The translations under genes were made by a program, and so were the position numbers. This document shows, piece by piece, positions 52,711-61,454 of a DNA stretch of 64,000 bases (position 1 is its first letter; every line of letters starts with the position of its first letter). The DNA lies in assembly GCA_030690265.1 (NCBI GenBank), contig JAUYHA010000081.1:1-64000 (forward strand), given 5' to 3'. A model generated the notes under the pieces. That model was not told the origin of the DNA. It made no database searches and was given only the letters and a program-made list of their open reading frames with translations. The DNA comes from Dehalococcoidales bacterium (GTDB lineage Bacteria > Chloroflexota > Dehalococcoidia > Dehalococcoidales > UBA2162).

Positions 52711-53646
52711 TTAATCTTTATTAAGCCATTCCAGAATACCTTTGGTAATGCTAGGCACATCCAGTCCGCAGAGAGTTTGTATGTTTTTCCTTCCCCCGTA
52801 AGCGTAATAGTATTTATCGGGTATGGCAAAGCGCTTGAGCGGAAGCATGACACCATTATCAGCCAGTACTTCAGCGACAATGCTACCGAGACCACCGTTA
52901 ATTAAATTCTCTTCCAGAGTAACCAGCTTGGGCACTCCTTTAATCATCTCCAATAACAGCTTCTGGTTGACCGGTTTTATTCTGTATAAATCCACAATGC
53001 CGGCGCTTATTGAATGCTTCTCAAGCTTAGTGGCAACTTCAAAAGCACTGTGAACCATATTACCGGTAGCAATAATACAGACATCTTTACCCTCTTTGAG
53101 ACACGCCAGCCCGTCCGCAAAATCACTTCCCTCTTTGTAAATTGCCGGAAGTACCTCTCTATCCAATCTTACATAGCCGGGTTCGGGCGACTCACAGGAC
53201 ATTTCAGCAAACTTTGCCGCCATTACGCTATCCGAAGCATTCAACACCACCATGTTGGGCAGGGCCCGCATAATGGCGATATCTTCAGTGGAGTGGTGGG
53301 TAGGACCCGAATCATCATAGCTGAGCCCGGAGCCTACCCCGACGGCGGTTACCGGGATTTTCATCAGGCTCAGTTCAATCTTTAACTGCTCATAGCAGCG
53401 CAGGGTGACAAAGGGCATAATGGCATAAATAAAGACTTTTTTACCGCCCAGTGCCAGTCCTGAACCGATAGTTACCAGGCTTTGTTCGGCAATACCGACA
53501 TCAATAAACTGGCTACTTAGTTCGGCTCTGAACTGATCCAAGCTGGGGGCAGCCATATCAGCGCTGACCAGAAGAACATCCTTATCCTTCTTAGCGATTT
53601 CATACAGCCGGTCAAAGAAGGCATCTCTCATTGTTTGATTGTTCAT
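52711..53646 (-). CDS. Transketolase, C-terminal subunit
   Basis: 311 residues from the ATG at 53646, one base after the stop of the N-terminal subunit gene. It has the pyrimidine-binding and C-terminal domains: DVGIAEQSLVTIGSGLALGG near 49-68, THHSTEDIAIMRALPNM and GIVDLYRIKPVN. With the preceding gene it forms a split transketolase, an arrangement common in glycan and natural-product clusters. It may make sedoheptulose 7-phosphate or a branched-chain sugar intermediate. Confidence 0.9.
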   Translation of the reverse strand: MNNQTMRDAFFDRLYEIAKKDKDVLLVSADMAAPSLDQFRAELSSQFIDVGIAEQSLVTIGSGLALGGKKVFIYAIMPFVTLRCYEQLKIELSLMKIPVTAVGVGSGLSYDDSGPTHHSTEDIAIMRALPNMVVLNASDSVMAAKFAEMSCESPEPGYVRLDREVLPAIYKEGSDFADGLACLKEGKDVCIIATGNMVHSAFEVATKLEKHSISAGIVDLYRIKPVNQKLLLEMIKGVPKLVTLEENLINGGLGSIVAEVLADNGVMLPLKRFAIPDKYYYAYGGRKNIQTLCGLDVPSITKGILEWLNKD

Positions 53647-53647
53647 C

Positions 53648-54484
53648 TTAATCTGCTTTCCCTTTTCCGGTAAGTTCGATTTTTGCCATCTCAGCCTCTT
53701 TACCTTTCGGAGCCACAGCATGCCATAGAGGCTGGTTCTCCATAAAGGACACCCCCTTACCTTTTACTGTATTAGCAACAATCGCCAGAGGCTTTTCCGA
53801 ACGTCTGAAGCGGAAGCCATCAAGGGCTGATAAAATTTCTTTAAAAGAATGACCATCGATAGTGACCGTTTCCCAGCCAAAGGCTTCCCACTTTTTATCC
53901 ATAGGGCTTAAACGAACAGCTTTTTCCGTAAAATTAATTGCCGAGAGTCCGTTCCGGTCTACGAAGGCAATTAGATTATTGAGCTGGTTATGAGAAGCAA
54001 AGAGGGCCGATTCCCAGACCGAGCCTTCATAACACTCGCCGTCGCCCAGCAGAGTAAATATGAAGTGGGACTCGTTATTCATCCTGGCAGCCATCGCCAG
54101 GCCAGCGGCAATCCCGATACCGTGGCCCAGGGAACCGGAGGTGATTTCCACGCCGGGCACATCGTTTTGGAGATGCACCCCGAATATCCCATCAGCCTGG
54201 CAGAACCTTTCCAGTTCGGATTCCGGGAAAAAGCCAAGGTCAGCCAGCACGGGATAGAGAATAACACTGGCATGTCCCTTACTTAAAACGAATCGGTCAC
54301 GGCCTTCCCACTCAGGATTGGCCGGGTCATAACGAAGTATCCCGGCGTAATATAGAGCCACCATAATCTCGGTACAGGAAAACGAGGAAGTTATATGACC
54401 TGTCCCGGCTCTGACACACATATCCAGAATCTGGTTGCGGATATAGTTAGCCTTTTTTTCCAGTTCAGCTATTTCTTTAATCAT
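53648..54484 (-). CDS. Transketolase, N-terminal subunit
   Basis: 278 residues. TPP-binding domain: GTGHITSSFSCTEIMVALYY at 27-46, SKGHASVILYPVLADLG, and the motif from GDGECYEG (147-154) to DRNG. Pairs with the C-terminal subunit encoded next. The neighbours are an Fcl-like epimerase and, two genes on, a HddA-like kinase, so a heptose or deoxyheptose branch of the glycan pathway is conceivable. The 5' end overlaps the Fcl-like gene by four bases. Confidence 0.9.
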   Translation of the reverse strand: MIKEIAELEKKANYIRNQILDMCVRAGTGHITSSFSCTEIMVALYYAGILRYDPANPEWEGRDRFVLSKGHASVILYPVLADLGFFPESELERFCQADGIFGVHLQNDVPGVEITSGSLGHGIGIAAGLAMAARMNNESHFIFTLLGDGECYEGSVWESALFASHNQLNNLIAFVDRNGLSAINFTEKAVRLSPMDKKWEAFGWETVTIDGHSFKEILSALDGFRFRRSEKPLAIVANTVKGKGVSFMENQPLWHAVAPKGKEAEMAKIELTGKGKAD

Positions 54485-55374
54485 AGACTCATCCCTTCTT
54501 TACAAAACCAATCATAGGTCCTGTTTATTCCCTCGGTGAATAATATTTTAGGTTCCCAGCCCAGCTTTTTTAGCTTTGAATTGTCCAGCCGTTTTCTCAT
54601 CGCTCCGTCAGGCTTTGAGATATCGTACGCAATTTTACCTTCGTAACGAACGATTTTTGAGATTACGTCTGCCATGTCCTTAATGCGCAGGTCATCCCCC
54701 ACCCCGATGTTTATTACCTCCAAGTTATCATAGTTCTCCATCAGAAAGACTAAAGCATCAGCCAAATCATCTACATAGAGCCACTCCCGTCTGGGGTTAC
54801 CGCTACCCCAGAGGATAACCGATGGACTGGAGGCTACTTTAGCCTCGTGGAACCTTCTGATTAAGGCGGGCAGGACATGGGCGGTTTGCAGGTCAAAATC
54901 GTCTTTCGGTCCGTAGACACCGGTGGGAACAGCCACGATAAAGTTGGTGCCGTACTGCCGGTTGTAGAACTGACACATCTTGATTCCCCAGAGGGTAGCG
55001 ATAGCTGATGGCTCCGTAGAGGCATCAAGCTCACCCGTGAGTATATGTTCTTCCTTCATCGGCTGAGGACAGTCTTTAGGATAAACACAGGACCGGGCAA
55101 GAAAAAGCATTTTCTTCACTCCGGCTTTTCTGGCATCTTCTATCACATTCATCTCAAGGTTCGTCAGGTTATACATCATCTCGGCGGGAAATTTTACATT
55201 GGCCATTATTCCCCCCACCCACTCGGTAAAGAAAATATAGTCAGGTTTCTCATCCGGTTCCAGTGAATCGCTCACCTTAACATTGCTAAAACCGCCGCTG
55301 TTCAAACGATTGAGCAACGCCGACTTAATCATCTCACTTTGCCCGATAATCAGTATCTTACTGCCAGTTTCCAT
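54481..55374 (-). CDS. GDP-L-fucose synthase-like SDR lacking reductase residues
   Basis: 297 residues, alignable with Fcl (WcaG) throughout: SCVYPKDCPQPMKEE, GIKMCQFYNRQYG, HVLPALIRRFHEAK, WGSGNPRREWLYVDD and SKPDGAMRKRLD. But the YAIAK catalytic motif is SAIAT (S123 and T127 in place of E. coli Tyr136 and Lys140), and the NADP loop GHRGMVGS is degenerate (GQSEMIKS). The epimerisation residues are kept: C96 (Cys109) and H166 (His179). It may epimerise a 4-keto sugar without reducing it, or be non-catalytic. Confidence 0.85.
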   Translation of the reverse strand: METGSKILIIGQSEMIKSALLNRLNSGGFSNVKVSDSLEPDEKPDYIFFTEWVGGIMANVKFPAEMMYNLTNLEMNVIEDARKAGVKKMLFLARSCVYPKDCPQPMKEEHILTGELDASTEPSAIATLWGIKMCQFYNRQYGTNFIVAVPTGVYGPKDDFDLQTAHVLPALIRRFHEAKVASSPSVILWGSGNPRREWLYVDDLADALVFLMENYDNLEVINIGVGDDLRIKDMADVISKIVRYEGKIAYDISKPDGAMRKRLDNSKLKKLGWEPKILFTEGINRTYDWFCKEGMSL

Positions 55375-55391
55375 TTCTCATCCCGCAAGAA

Positions 55392-56873
55392 TTAAGCCAC
55401 AGGTTGGGCAAACTTTCGCTTGATTTCATGCTTGAGCATACCCTTGACATGCTCAACAACCTGAGAGCCGAACTTCTCTCTTATCATCTCCAGGTACTTC
55501 GGATTGCTAAAGTATTCTTTAAACGCCTTGTCCCGGAAGCTCAATACTTCCGCTGCTGATAAATATCTGGTCGGCAAAGGTAAGGTGTCTTCCGATAGCT
55601 GGGCGTACCCGTGCCATTCTTCCGGCAGTTTAACACCCTGCTTGACCGCATCCAGATATAGCCGGGAACCTGGATATGCCATCGCCGAGTAGAAGTTAAC
55701 ATACTCAAAATTATAGGCCTCAGCCATATCCAGTGTCTCCCGCATGGTCTCGTGAGTATCGTCAGGAAGACCAAAGATAAAATTGGCGATAATATAAATG
55801 CCGGCAGCCTGTGTCATTTCAACGGCTTTAGTGGTAATGTCCTGCCCCGTTTTTTTGGCAACACCCTGACGAACTTCTTCGCTGGCAGATTCAAACCCGT
55901 AGCAGAGCCATCGAATCCCGGCCTGTTTCATTTTCTTCAGCATGGCTTCATTAACTGTATCGACCCTGGCATAAGCCCAGATATTCAAATCGTAGCCGCG
56001 CTCAATAATAAGGTCGCAGATGCGGCTAACCCGACCTTCATTAATGGCAAATAGCTCATCAATAATCTTAAAGTTTCTTATCCCGTAGTTCTTTACCAGC
56101 AGGTCAAGTTCCTCTACTACTCGCTCAGGGCTGCGGAAGCGAATACCCGGTTTATCATTATAGAGGGCATGAATGTTACAATAGGTACAATCATAGGGAC
56201 AACCCAGGCTGGTATAGATAACTCCGTAGGGTTGTCTCTGCTCAATATTCTCGAAGCAGTGCCAGTTGTGGGCTCGATACTTGTTCATGGGCATCATGTC
56301 CCAGGCGGCAAAAGGAAGCTCATCAGGATTTACCAGGGGCGGAGGAGGGTTGGAGACTACCTCTCCATTCTTACGGTACCAGAGACCTGGTATTTTCTGA
56401 CTTTCTGGCACTTTGCCCGACTTTAATGCCTCCAGTAGTTGAAGGATGGTCTGAAACCCTTCTCCATGACAGACATAATCCGCCTTCCCTTCTTTTAAGG
56501 TCTGCTCGGGAAGGGCTGAGGGGTGGAGACCGAGCAGAATCGTTTTGCTCTCCTGCTTCTTCTCTTTCAAGGCACTAAGAAGTTCGCCGACGGCAGTCAT
56601 CTTGGGGGTGGAAGAGGCAGAGGGGTTTGTCCCGAGGACAACGATAGCGGTCAAAAGAGGATTTTCTTCAGTAATTTTCTCTGCCGTTTCCTCCGGACTC
56701 CAGCTCTCGGCATCGGCATCAATGAGTTTCACCTGGTAGCCACGCTCCCGGATAAAAGAAGCAATCAGCCCCGCCCAGAGAGGAGGCTCAATTCCCGAAA
56801 GCGTCGCCCCCAGAGTCCCGTACACCTGGGCGCGGGCACCGGGGTTAACCAGTATCAGCTCTGTTTTTCCCAT
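55392..56873 (-). CDS. B12-binding-domain radical SAM enzyme (copy 3)
   Basis: 493 residues. N-terminal cobalamin-type domain (ILVNPGARAQVYGTLG, LLGLHPSALPEQTLKEG), cluster motif CPYDCTYC near 225-232, TIM-barrel segments (IIDELFAINEGRV, YGFESASEEV), and the C-terminal tail. More distant from copies 1 and 2 than these are from each other. It sits between the Fcl-like gene and a sugar 1-kinase gene, suggesting a C-methylation or rearrangement of a sugar; unproven. Confidence 0.87.
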   Translation of the reverse strand: MGKTELILVNPGARAQVYGTLGATLSGIEPPLWAGLIASFIRERGYQVKLIDADAESWSPEETAEKITEENPLLTAIVVLGTNPSASSTPKMTAVGELLSALKEKKQESKTILLGLHPSALPEQTLKEGKADYVCHGEGFQTILQLLEALKSGKVPESQKIPGLWYRKNGEVVSNPPPPLVNPDELPFAAWDMMPMNKYRAHNWHCFENIEQRQPYGVIYTSLGCPYDCTYCNIHALYNDKPGIRFRSPERVVEELDLLVKNYGIRNFKIIDELFAINEGRVSRICDLIIERGYDLNIWAYARVDTVNEAMLKKMKQAGIRWLCYGFESASEEVRQGVAKKTGQDITTKAVEMTQAAGIYIIANFIFGLPDDTHETMRETLDMAEAYNFEYVNFYSAMAYPGSRLYLDAVKQGVKLPEEWHGYAQLSEDTLPLPTRYLSAAEVLSFRDKAFKEYFSNPKYLEMIREKFGSQVVEHVKGMLKHEIKRKFAQPVA

Positions 56874-56944
56874 AATTCCCCCAAATGCCGGATTCCAAAC
56901 TACAAATAATTTGGGTTTTGGTATTTGTTATTTGATTCTTTTTC

Positions 56945-57934
56945 TTAACCATTTGGCTCATAGAAAATAATCTGGCTCCCCGAATTCTCAAATCTAAAGG
57001 GTACCTGTAAAAGACCGGGCAGGCTCTCCTTTACTCTGGGTTGAAGTTCCGGTCTAACGAGGAAAAGGATAAAGCCACCCCCACCAGCCCCAAGAAGCTT
57101 CCCGCCAGCAGCTCCAGCCTTAATAGCGGCATCATAAATGCCATCTATATATAGTGTAGATATCTTATCGGTTAGACTTCGCTTGAGCTGCCAGCTCTCG
57201 TGGAGCAGTTTCCCGAAATCCGATATGTCACTGTCCCCATTGAGAATATTTATTGCTTCATCCACCATTCCGTACATTTCTTTTAGTTCCTCTTTTTTGT
57301 TAGGAGTTACTTTAATCTGTTCTCCGGCAATCTCTGAAGCGGTACGGGAAAAGCCGGTAAAGATGAGCATCAGGTGGCTCTGAAGTAGTTCCAGTCTATT
57401 CGAGCTCAGAGTAATAGGGCAGACCTGGAAAGCATTCTTTTCTCCGAATTCTATCTTGTTAAAGCCACCAAAGGCAGCCAGGAGCTGGTCCTGGGAACCC
57501 ACGCTTTCCCTCAGTATCTCCTGCTCAATCTGGATTGCCTTAAGAGCCAGCTCCATTTTGCTGGGCATTACACCCTTAAGGGCATAGAGGGCGTGAAGCA
57601 GCCCGACGGTAAATGATGAGCTTGAGCCTAACCCCGTCCTGGCAGGTAAATCTCCATTATGGTGAATTTCCATTCCTTCCGCAATTCCCATAAATTTCAG
57701 TGTCTCTCTCACCGAAGGATGCCGGATTTCATCGATACTCTGGACACGCTCCATAATTGAATAAACCACCTGGTGTTTATGTTCAAAGAAGGGAGGCAAA
57801 TAGCGACAGGTAATGTAGCAGTATTTGTTGATAGTGGTAGCCAGCACCGCCCCACCGTTTTCTTCATACCAGACCGGGTAGTCTGTGCCCCCGCCGAAAA
57901 AGGAAATGCGAAAAGGTGTCCTGCTAATAATCAT
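56945..57934 (-). CDS. GHMP-family sugar kinase, HddA-like
   Basis: 329 residues. Opens ISRTPFRISFFGGGTDYPVWY (GHMP motif 1), ATP loop LPARTGLGSSSSF at 96-108 and C-terminal GAAGGKLLGAGGGGFILFL. This pattern matches D-glycero-D-manno-heptose 7-phosphate kinase (HddA) and related anomeric sugar kinases. The pathway's isomerase, phosphatase and guanylyltransferase are not evident here. It is the first gene of the minus-strand run, with only a weak GAGTGG before the ATG. Confidence 0.86.
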   Translation of the reverse strand: MIISRTPFRISFFGGGTDYPVWYEENGGAVLATTINKYCYITCRYLPPFFEHKHQVVYSIMERVQSIDEIRHPSVRETLKFMGIAEGMEIHHNGDLPARTGLGSSSSFTVGLLHALYALKGVMPSKMELALKAIQIEQEILRESVGSQDQLLAAFGGFNKIEFGEKNAFQVCPITLSSNRLELLQSHLMLIFTGFSRTASEIAGEQIKVTPNKKEELKEMYGMVDEAINILNGDSDISDFGKLLHESWQLKRSLTDKISTLYIDGIYDAAIKAGAAGGKLLGAGGGGFILFLVRPELQPRVKESLPGLLQVPFRFENSGSQIIFYEPNG

Positions 57935-58072
57935 TTACCACTCTATTTTAAGGTAAAACATTCCTGATGACAAGCGAAAAATTGTTTTTCTCATTCCAGT
58001 ACTCACCAGGCAACATACAGGCTAATCAGGCTTTCTCTCCTTCACCCCGCCAAATACCGGCTCATTCAAAGA

Positions 58073-58285
58073 CTACTGGCAATTCGGAGCCAGATAAAAC
58101 AGCTCATCAAGTTTAGAGTCAGGGAATGCTTTCATAGCGCCGACAACAAATTTTTGATTGATGCGGCGCTTGCCCTGCCGTACCCGGTAAAGCTGGCTTA
58201 CCGATATTTCCATCACCAGAGCAAGCTCAGTCAGGTTACCGTAGTGGCCGTTACAAAGCTCAAAAACCCTGGTCTTCACTATCAT
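58073..58285 (-). CDS. Small XRE-like HTH regulator
   Basis: 70 residues from the ATG at 58285, fixed by AGGAGG eight bases upstream; a longer frame to 58336 would start in the promoter. Helix-turn-helix: LTELALVMEISVSQLYRVRQGKRRIN, the SVSQLYRVRQG part being the recognition helix. The remaining KFVVGAMKAFPDSKLDELFYLAP is typical of short Cro/C1-like proteins in Chloroflexota. Promoter and operator resemble those of the regulator at 12253. Confidence 0.83.
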   Translation of the reverse strand: MIVKTRVFELCNGHYGNLTELALVMEISVSQLYRVRQGKRRINQKFVVGAMKAFPDSKLDELFYLAPNCQ

Positions 58286-58314
58286 AACTGCCCTCCTGTA
58301 ATGACTATTGGCAT

Positions 58315-58343
58315 AGCATAGGCGTTTATTTGCCAATTGTCAA
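58315..58343 (-). promoter_or_regulatory. Promoter/operator of the XRE gene
   Basis: Minus strand: -35 TTGACA (plus 58338-58343), 17-base spacer, -10 TATGCT (plus 58315-58320). TTGACAATTGGCA here differs at one position from TTGACAATTGTCA at 12172-12184. Shared spacing and sequence suggest one operator type controls both regulators. Confidence 0.65.
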
Positions 58344-58403
58344 CTCCACTTGATAAATTAAGCGCTGGGGGTTATAATCCTTTCGTAGAGACTAAAATTG
58401 AGA

Positions 58404-59969
58404 ATGGTGGCAACAATCCAGATGCTACAGCAAGTTCAGTATCAGGACCCGAAAGACTACTTTCGCCGTCTGAAGGGGCTGGAAGTCTGGTCACTCCTGA
58501 GCAGAACAGGTAATTTCCTTGGCGAACAAGGCATTGGAGCATATCTCGTTGGTGGCTTTGTGCGGAATGTACTGCTGGGGCGAGAGACGGCTGATATTGA
58601 TATTGCCGTCGCCTCTGATGCCCTGGAGATTGCTCCCCAAATAGCTTCGGCTCTGGGAGGCAAGTATGTTCCTCTAGATAAAGTAAACAGGGTGGGCAGG
58701 GTGGTGCTGGCTGACTGGCAACTCGATTTCTCCACCTTCAAAAGCAGCATCGAAGCAGACCTTGCCCGGCGTGATTTTACTATTGATGCTATGGCAGTCA
58801 ATATCAGCCAGTTCGGGGCAGATAATACCGATATCCAGGTGATAGACCCTTTTCATGGCAGAGAAGACCTCAATCAGAAGGTAATCAGGGTAGTTGCCGA
58901 GAGCGCTTTCAGCGCCGATACGGCACGCTTGCTGCGGGCGGTACGTCTGGCAGCTGAGCTTGATTTTACTATAGAAGGAAAGACAGAGGCTCTAATCCGG
59001 CAGTTTGCTCCACTGGTAGCCAATTTATCCGGAGAACGGGTGAGAGAGGAGTTGCTACGCTTGCTGGCTATTAATGGCGGGCAAACTTTAACTTACCTTG
59101 ACAAACTGGGTCTATTAACGGCTTTATTCCCGGAATTAGAAGCAACGAAAGGGATTGAACAACCCAAAGAGCACCTCTGGGATGTTTTTAACCACTTGCT
59201 TCAGACGGTAAGTGCGGTTGATTTCCTGCTGAGGCAGAGTCCCTGGTCCTTCCAGGAAAGGGCCGGTGAAGAGATACTGGCTCTCGTGCCGTGGTCAGCA
59301 GAGCTGGCGGAGCACTTCAAGCGCAAAGTCAGCAGCGGCAGCACCAGAAGGTCATTACTCAAACTGGCGGCACTCCTCCACGATGTCAGTAAACCCGAGA
59401 CCAAAACTCTGGATGCCGGCAGGATACGTTTCCTGGGGCATGCTAAAGAGGGAGCTACCGTAACGGCTAACAGGCTGGAAAGACTGAGATTTACCAATAA
59501 AGAGATAAAACTGGTAGAGACTGAAATAAGGCATCACCTTCGGCCGGTCCAGATGAGTCCGGGGGGACTACCCTCTCTTCGGGCAACTTACCGATACTTC
59601 CGTGATACAGGGGAGGCGAGTATTGATATACTTTTCCTGAACCTGGCAGACCATCTTGCCGCCAGAGGTCCCAACCTGAACCTGACCAACTGGCGGGAGC
59701 ATACCGGGTTAATTGCTTTTGTTATCGGCAAGTATTTTGAACAGGGAACCATAGTTAGACCCGCCAGGCTGGTTGATGGACACGATATCATCAATATTTT
59801 TGGCATAGCTCCGGGACCCAGAATCGGGGAAATTCTGGAAAAAATACATGAAGCCCAGGCTTCAGGAGAGGTAACTACCAGAGAGGAGGCACTGGCTTAC
59901 ATAGACCATTTATTAACCTCACCCCCGGAGGGAAGCAATAAGCACGAAATCCGAAACAAATCCAAATGA
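58404..59969 (+). CDS. tRNA nucleotidyltransferase/poly(A) polymerase family protein with HD domain
   Basis: 521 residues from the ATG at 58404 (a TTG two codons earlier is possible). Nucleotidyltransferase head: GGFVRNVLLGR at 50-60 with the usual VRD changed to VRN, metal residues D64 and D66, and RRDFTIDAMAVN. A HD phosphohydrolase-type domain follows (LAALLHDVSKPET). CCA-adding enzymes finish tRNA 3' ends; poly(A) polymerases look alike, so the exact role is open. The last nine codons (KHEIRNKSK) and the stop come from a dispersed repeat. Confidence 0.88.
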   Translation: MVATIQMLQQVQYQDPKDYFRRLKGLEVWSLLSRTGNFLGEQGIGAYLVGGFVRNVLLGRETADIDIAVASDALEIAPQIASALGGKYVPLDKVNRVGRVVLADWQLDFSTFKSSIEADLARRDFTIDAMAVNISQFGADNTDIQVIDPFHGREDLNQKVIRVVAESAFSADTARLLRAVRLAAELDFTIEGKTEALIRQFAPLVANLSGERVREELLRLLAINGGQTLTYLDKLGLLTALFPELEATKGIEQPKEHLWDVFNHLLQTVSAVDFLLRQSPWSFQERAGEEILALVPWSAELAEHFKRKVSSGSTRRSLLKLAALLHDVSKPETKTLDAGRIRFLGHAKEGATVTANRLERLRFTNKEIKLVETEIRHHLRPVQMSPGGLPSLRATYRYFRDTGEASIDILFLNLADHLAARGPNLNLTNWREHTGLIAFVIGKYFEQGTIVRPARLVDGHDIINIFGIAPGPRIGEILEKIHEAQASGEVTTREEALAYIDHLLTSPPEGSNKHEIRNKSK

Positions 59970-60055
59970 CAAAATCCAAATTTCAAAACATCTGGCATTT
60001 GAACTTTGACATTTGAGCATTGTTATTTAGTATTTGTTTAGAGTTTAGATATTTG
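59940..60055. repeat. AT-rich dispersed repeat overlapping a gene end
   Basis: Bases 59958-59980 are an exact inverted copy of 8994-9016, and the whole segment to about 60055 matches the reverse complement of 8926-9016 with divergence. A similar fragment occurs near 56886-56940. The repeat provides the stop codon (59967-59969) of the tRNA nucleotidyltransferase. The gap to secD contains no other gene. Confidence 0.75.
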
Positions 60056-60112
60056 GTAATTTCCCGGTTTACTAGTGTGAACTAAGTTCGCCGGGCCAAG
60101 TGTAGAGAAAGT

Positions 60113-61441
60113 ATGTCAAGAAAAAATACGCTGGTTGCTACAATAATACTGGGAATATTTATTCTGGGGATACTGGTAGTCCTGCCCATCGAGGAGGGCA
60201 TACTGGGTAAAAGAGGGGTAAGGCTTGGGCTGGACCTGCAGGGCGGTGTCCATATTGTCTACCGGGCTGACCTTTCCGCCGTTGAGCCGGGCGGACAGGA
60301 GGAGGCTTTGAATAGCGCGGTAGCAATTCTCCAGAACCGGGTTAATCCGCTGGGGGTAACCGAGCCGGTTATTCAAATACAGGGTGAAGACCGAATCGTG
60401 GTTGATTTACCCGGGCTGAGCATTAGCGACCAGGATAAAGAGAGGCTTGCCCGCGTGGACATACTGGAGTTTGGAGAGAAGGTCAGTGATAATGAGACCG
60501 CAAAATGGGAGAACGAGCTAGGCAAATGGAAACCGGCGACGGCGGTGATTGACGGCGAAGAGAAAGCACTGACCAGCCGTTACTTCAAGACAAATACCCA
60601 GGTGGGCCTGGACAATATGAGTAGAATAGAGCTTCACTTCGAGTGGAATGAGGAAGGAAAACAGTTATCAGAAGAAATCACCGGGCGTCTCATCGGAGAG
60701 CAATTGGGGATTTTTGATGGCAATGAGCCGCTGAGAGGGGAGAGCGGCAGACCGATTGCTCCCGTTGTGCAAGCCAAAATTGTGGATAGAGGGGTGATTA
60801 CCGGCTTGACCCGGAATGATGCTGAGCAGTTATCCCGCCAGTTGAACTTTGGCAGACTACCGGTACCACTGGAAATAGTCTATGACCAAACAATCTCCCC
60901 GATACTTGGTTCTGACTTTATTGACATGAGTGTCAGGGCAGGATTGTTCGGGATATTAATGGTTGTCCTCTTTATGATTCTCAACTACCGGCTATCTGGA
61001 GTTTTAGCTTGCCTGGCTCTGGCTTACTATGCTGTCCTGGTGATGGCACTGTTTAAATTGATACCCGTTACTCTGACCCTGGCCGGACTGGGCGGTTTTA
61101 TCCTGTCCATCGGTATGGCGGTTGATGCCAATGTGCTTATCTTTGCCCGGATGAAGGAGGAAATCAGGCAGGGACTGACACTGGGAGCCGCCATTGAAGT
61201 TGGCTTCGACCGTGCCTGGTCGGCAATCAGGGATAGTAATGTGACCACTCTGATTACCTGCGGCGTTCTCTACTGGGTGGGCAGCATCGTTGCCGCCGGA
61301 GCACCGGTAAAAGGATTCGCCCTGACCCTTGCCATCGGGGTATTGATTAGCATGTTCACGGCGATTACCGTTACCCGAACTCTGCTTCGCCTGTTTATCG
61401 GCAAAGCACTAGCCCGGCGAACTAGACTATTTATTTCCTGA
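60113..61441 (+). CDS. secD: Protein translocase subunit SecD
   Basis: 442 residues, shorter than the 600-residue E. coli protein but usual for compact SecDs. Signature GLDLQGGVHIVY at about 39-50, the P1 periplasmic domain to about 265, and six membrane helices in all with GMAVDANVLIFARMKEE and the AGLGGFILSIG motif. SecDF uses the proton gradient to help protein export. secF follows after 13 bases. The ATG is preceded by AGAGAAAG. Confidence 0.95.
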   Translation: MSRKNTLVATIILGIFILGILVVLPIEEGILGKRGVRLGLDLQGGVHIVYRADLSAVEPGGQEEALNSAVAILQNRVNPLGVTEPVIQIQGEDRIVVDLPGLSISDQDKERLARVDILEFGEKVSDNETAKWENELGKWKPATAVIDGEEKALTSRYFKTNTQVGLDNMSRIELHFEWNEEGKQLSEEITGRLIGEQLGIFDGNEPLRGESGRPIAPVVQAKIVDRGVITGLTRNDAEQLSRQLNFGRLPVPLEIVYDQTISPILGSDFIDMSVRAGLFGILMVVLFMILNYRLSGVLACLALAYYAVLVMALFKLIPVTLTLAGLGGFILSIGMAVDANVLIFARMKEEIRQGLTLGAAIEVGFDRAWSAIRDSNVTTLITCGVLYWVGSIVAAGAPVKGFALTLAIGVLISMFTAITVTRTLLRLFIGKALARRTRLFIS

Positions 61442-61454
61442 CCGTGAGGAGAAA

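Noticed and set aside
12062-58072. Integrated mobile island
   Set aside because: No integrase, transposase, tRNA attachment site or flanking direct repeats were found; only matching regulator operators near the two edges.
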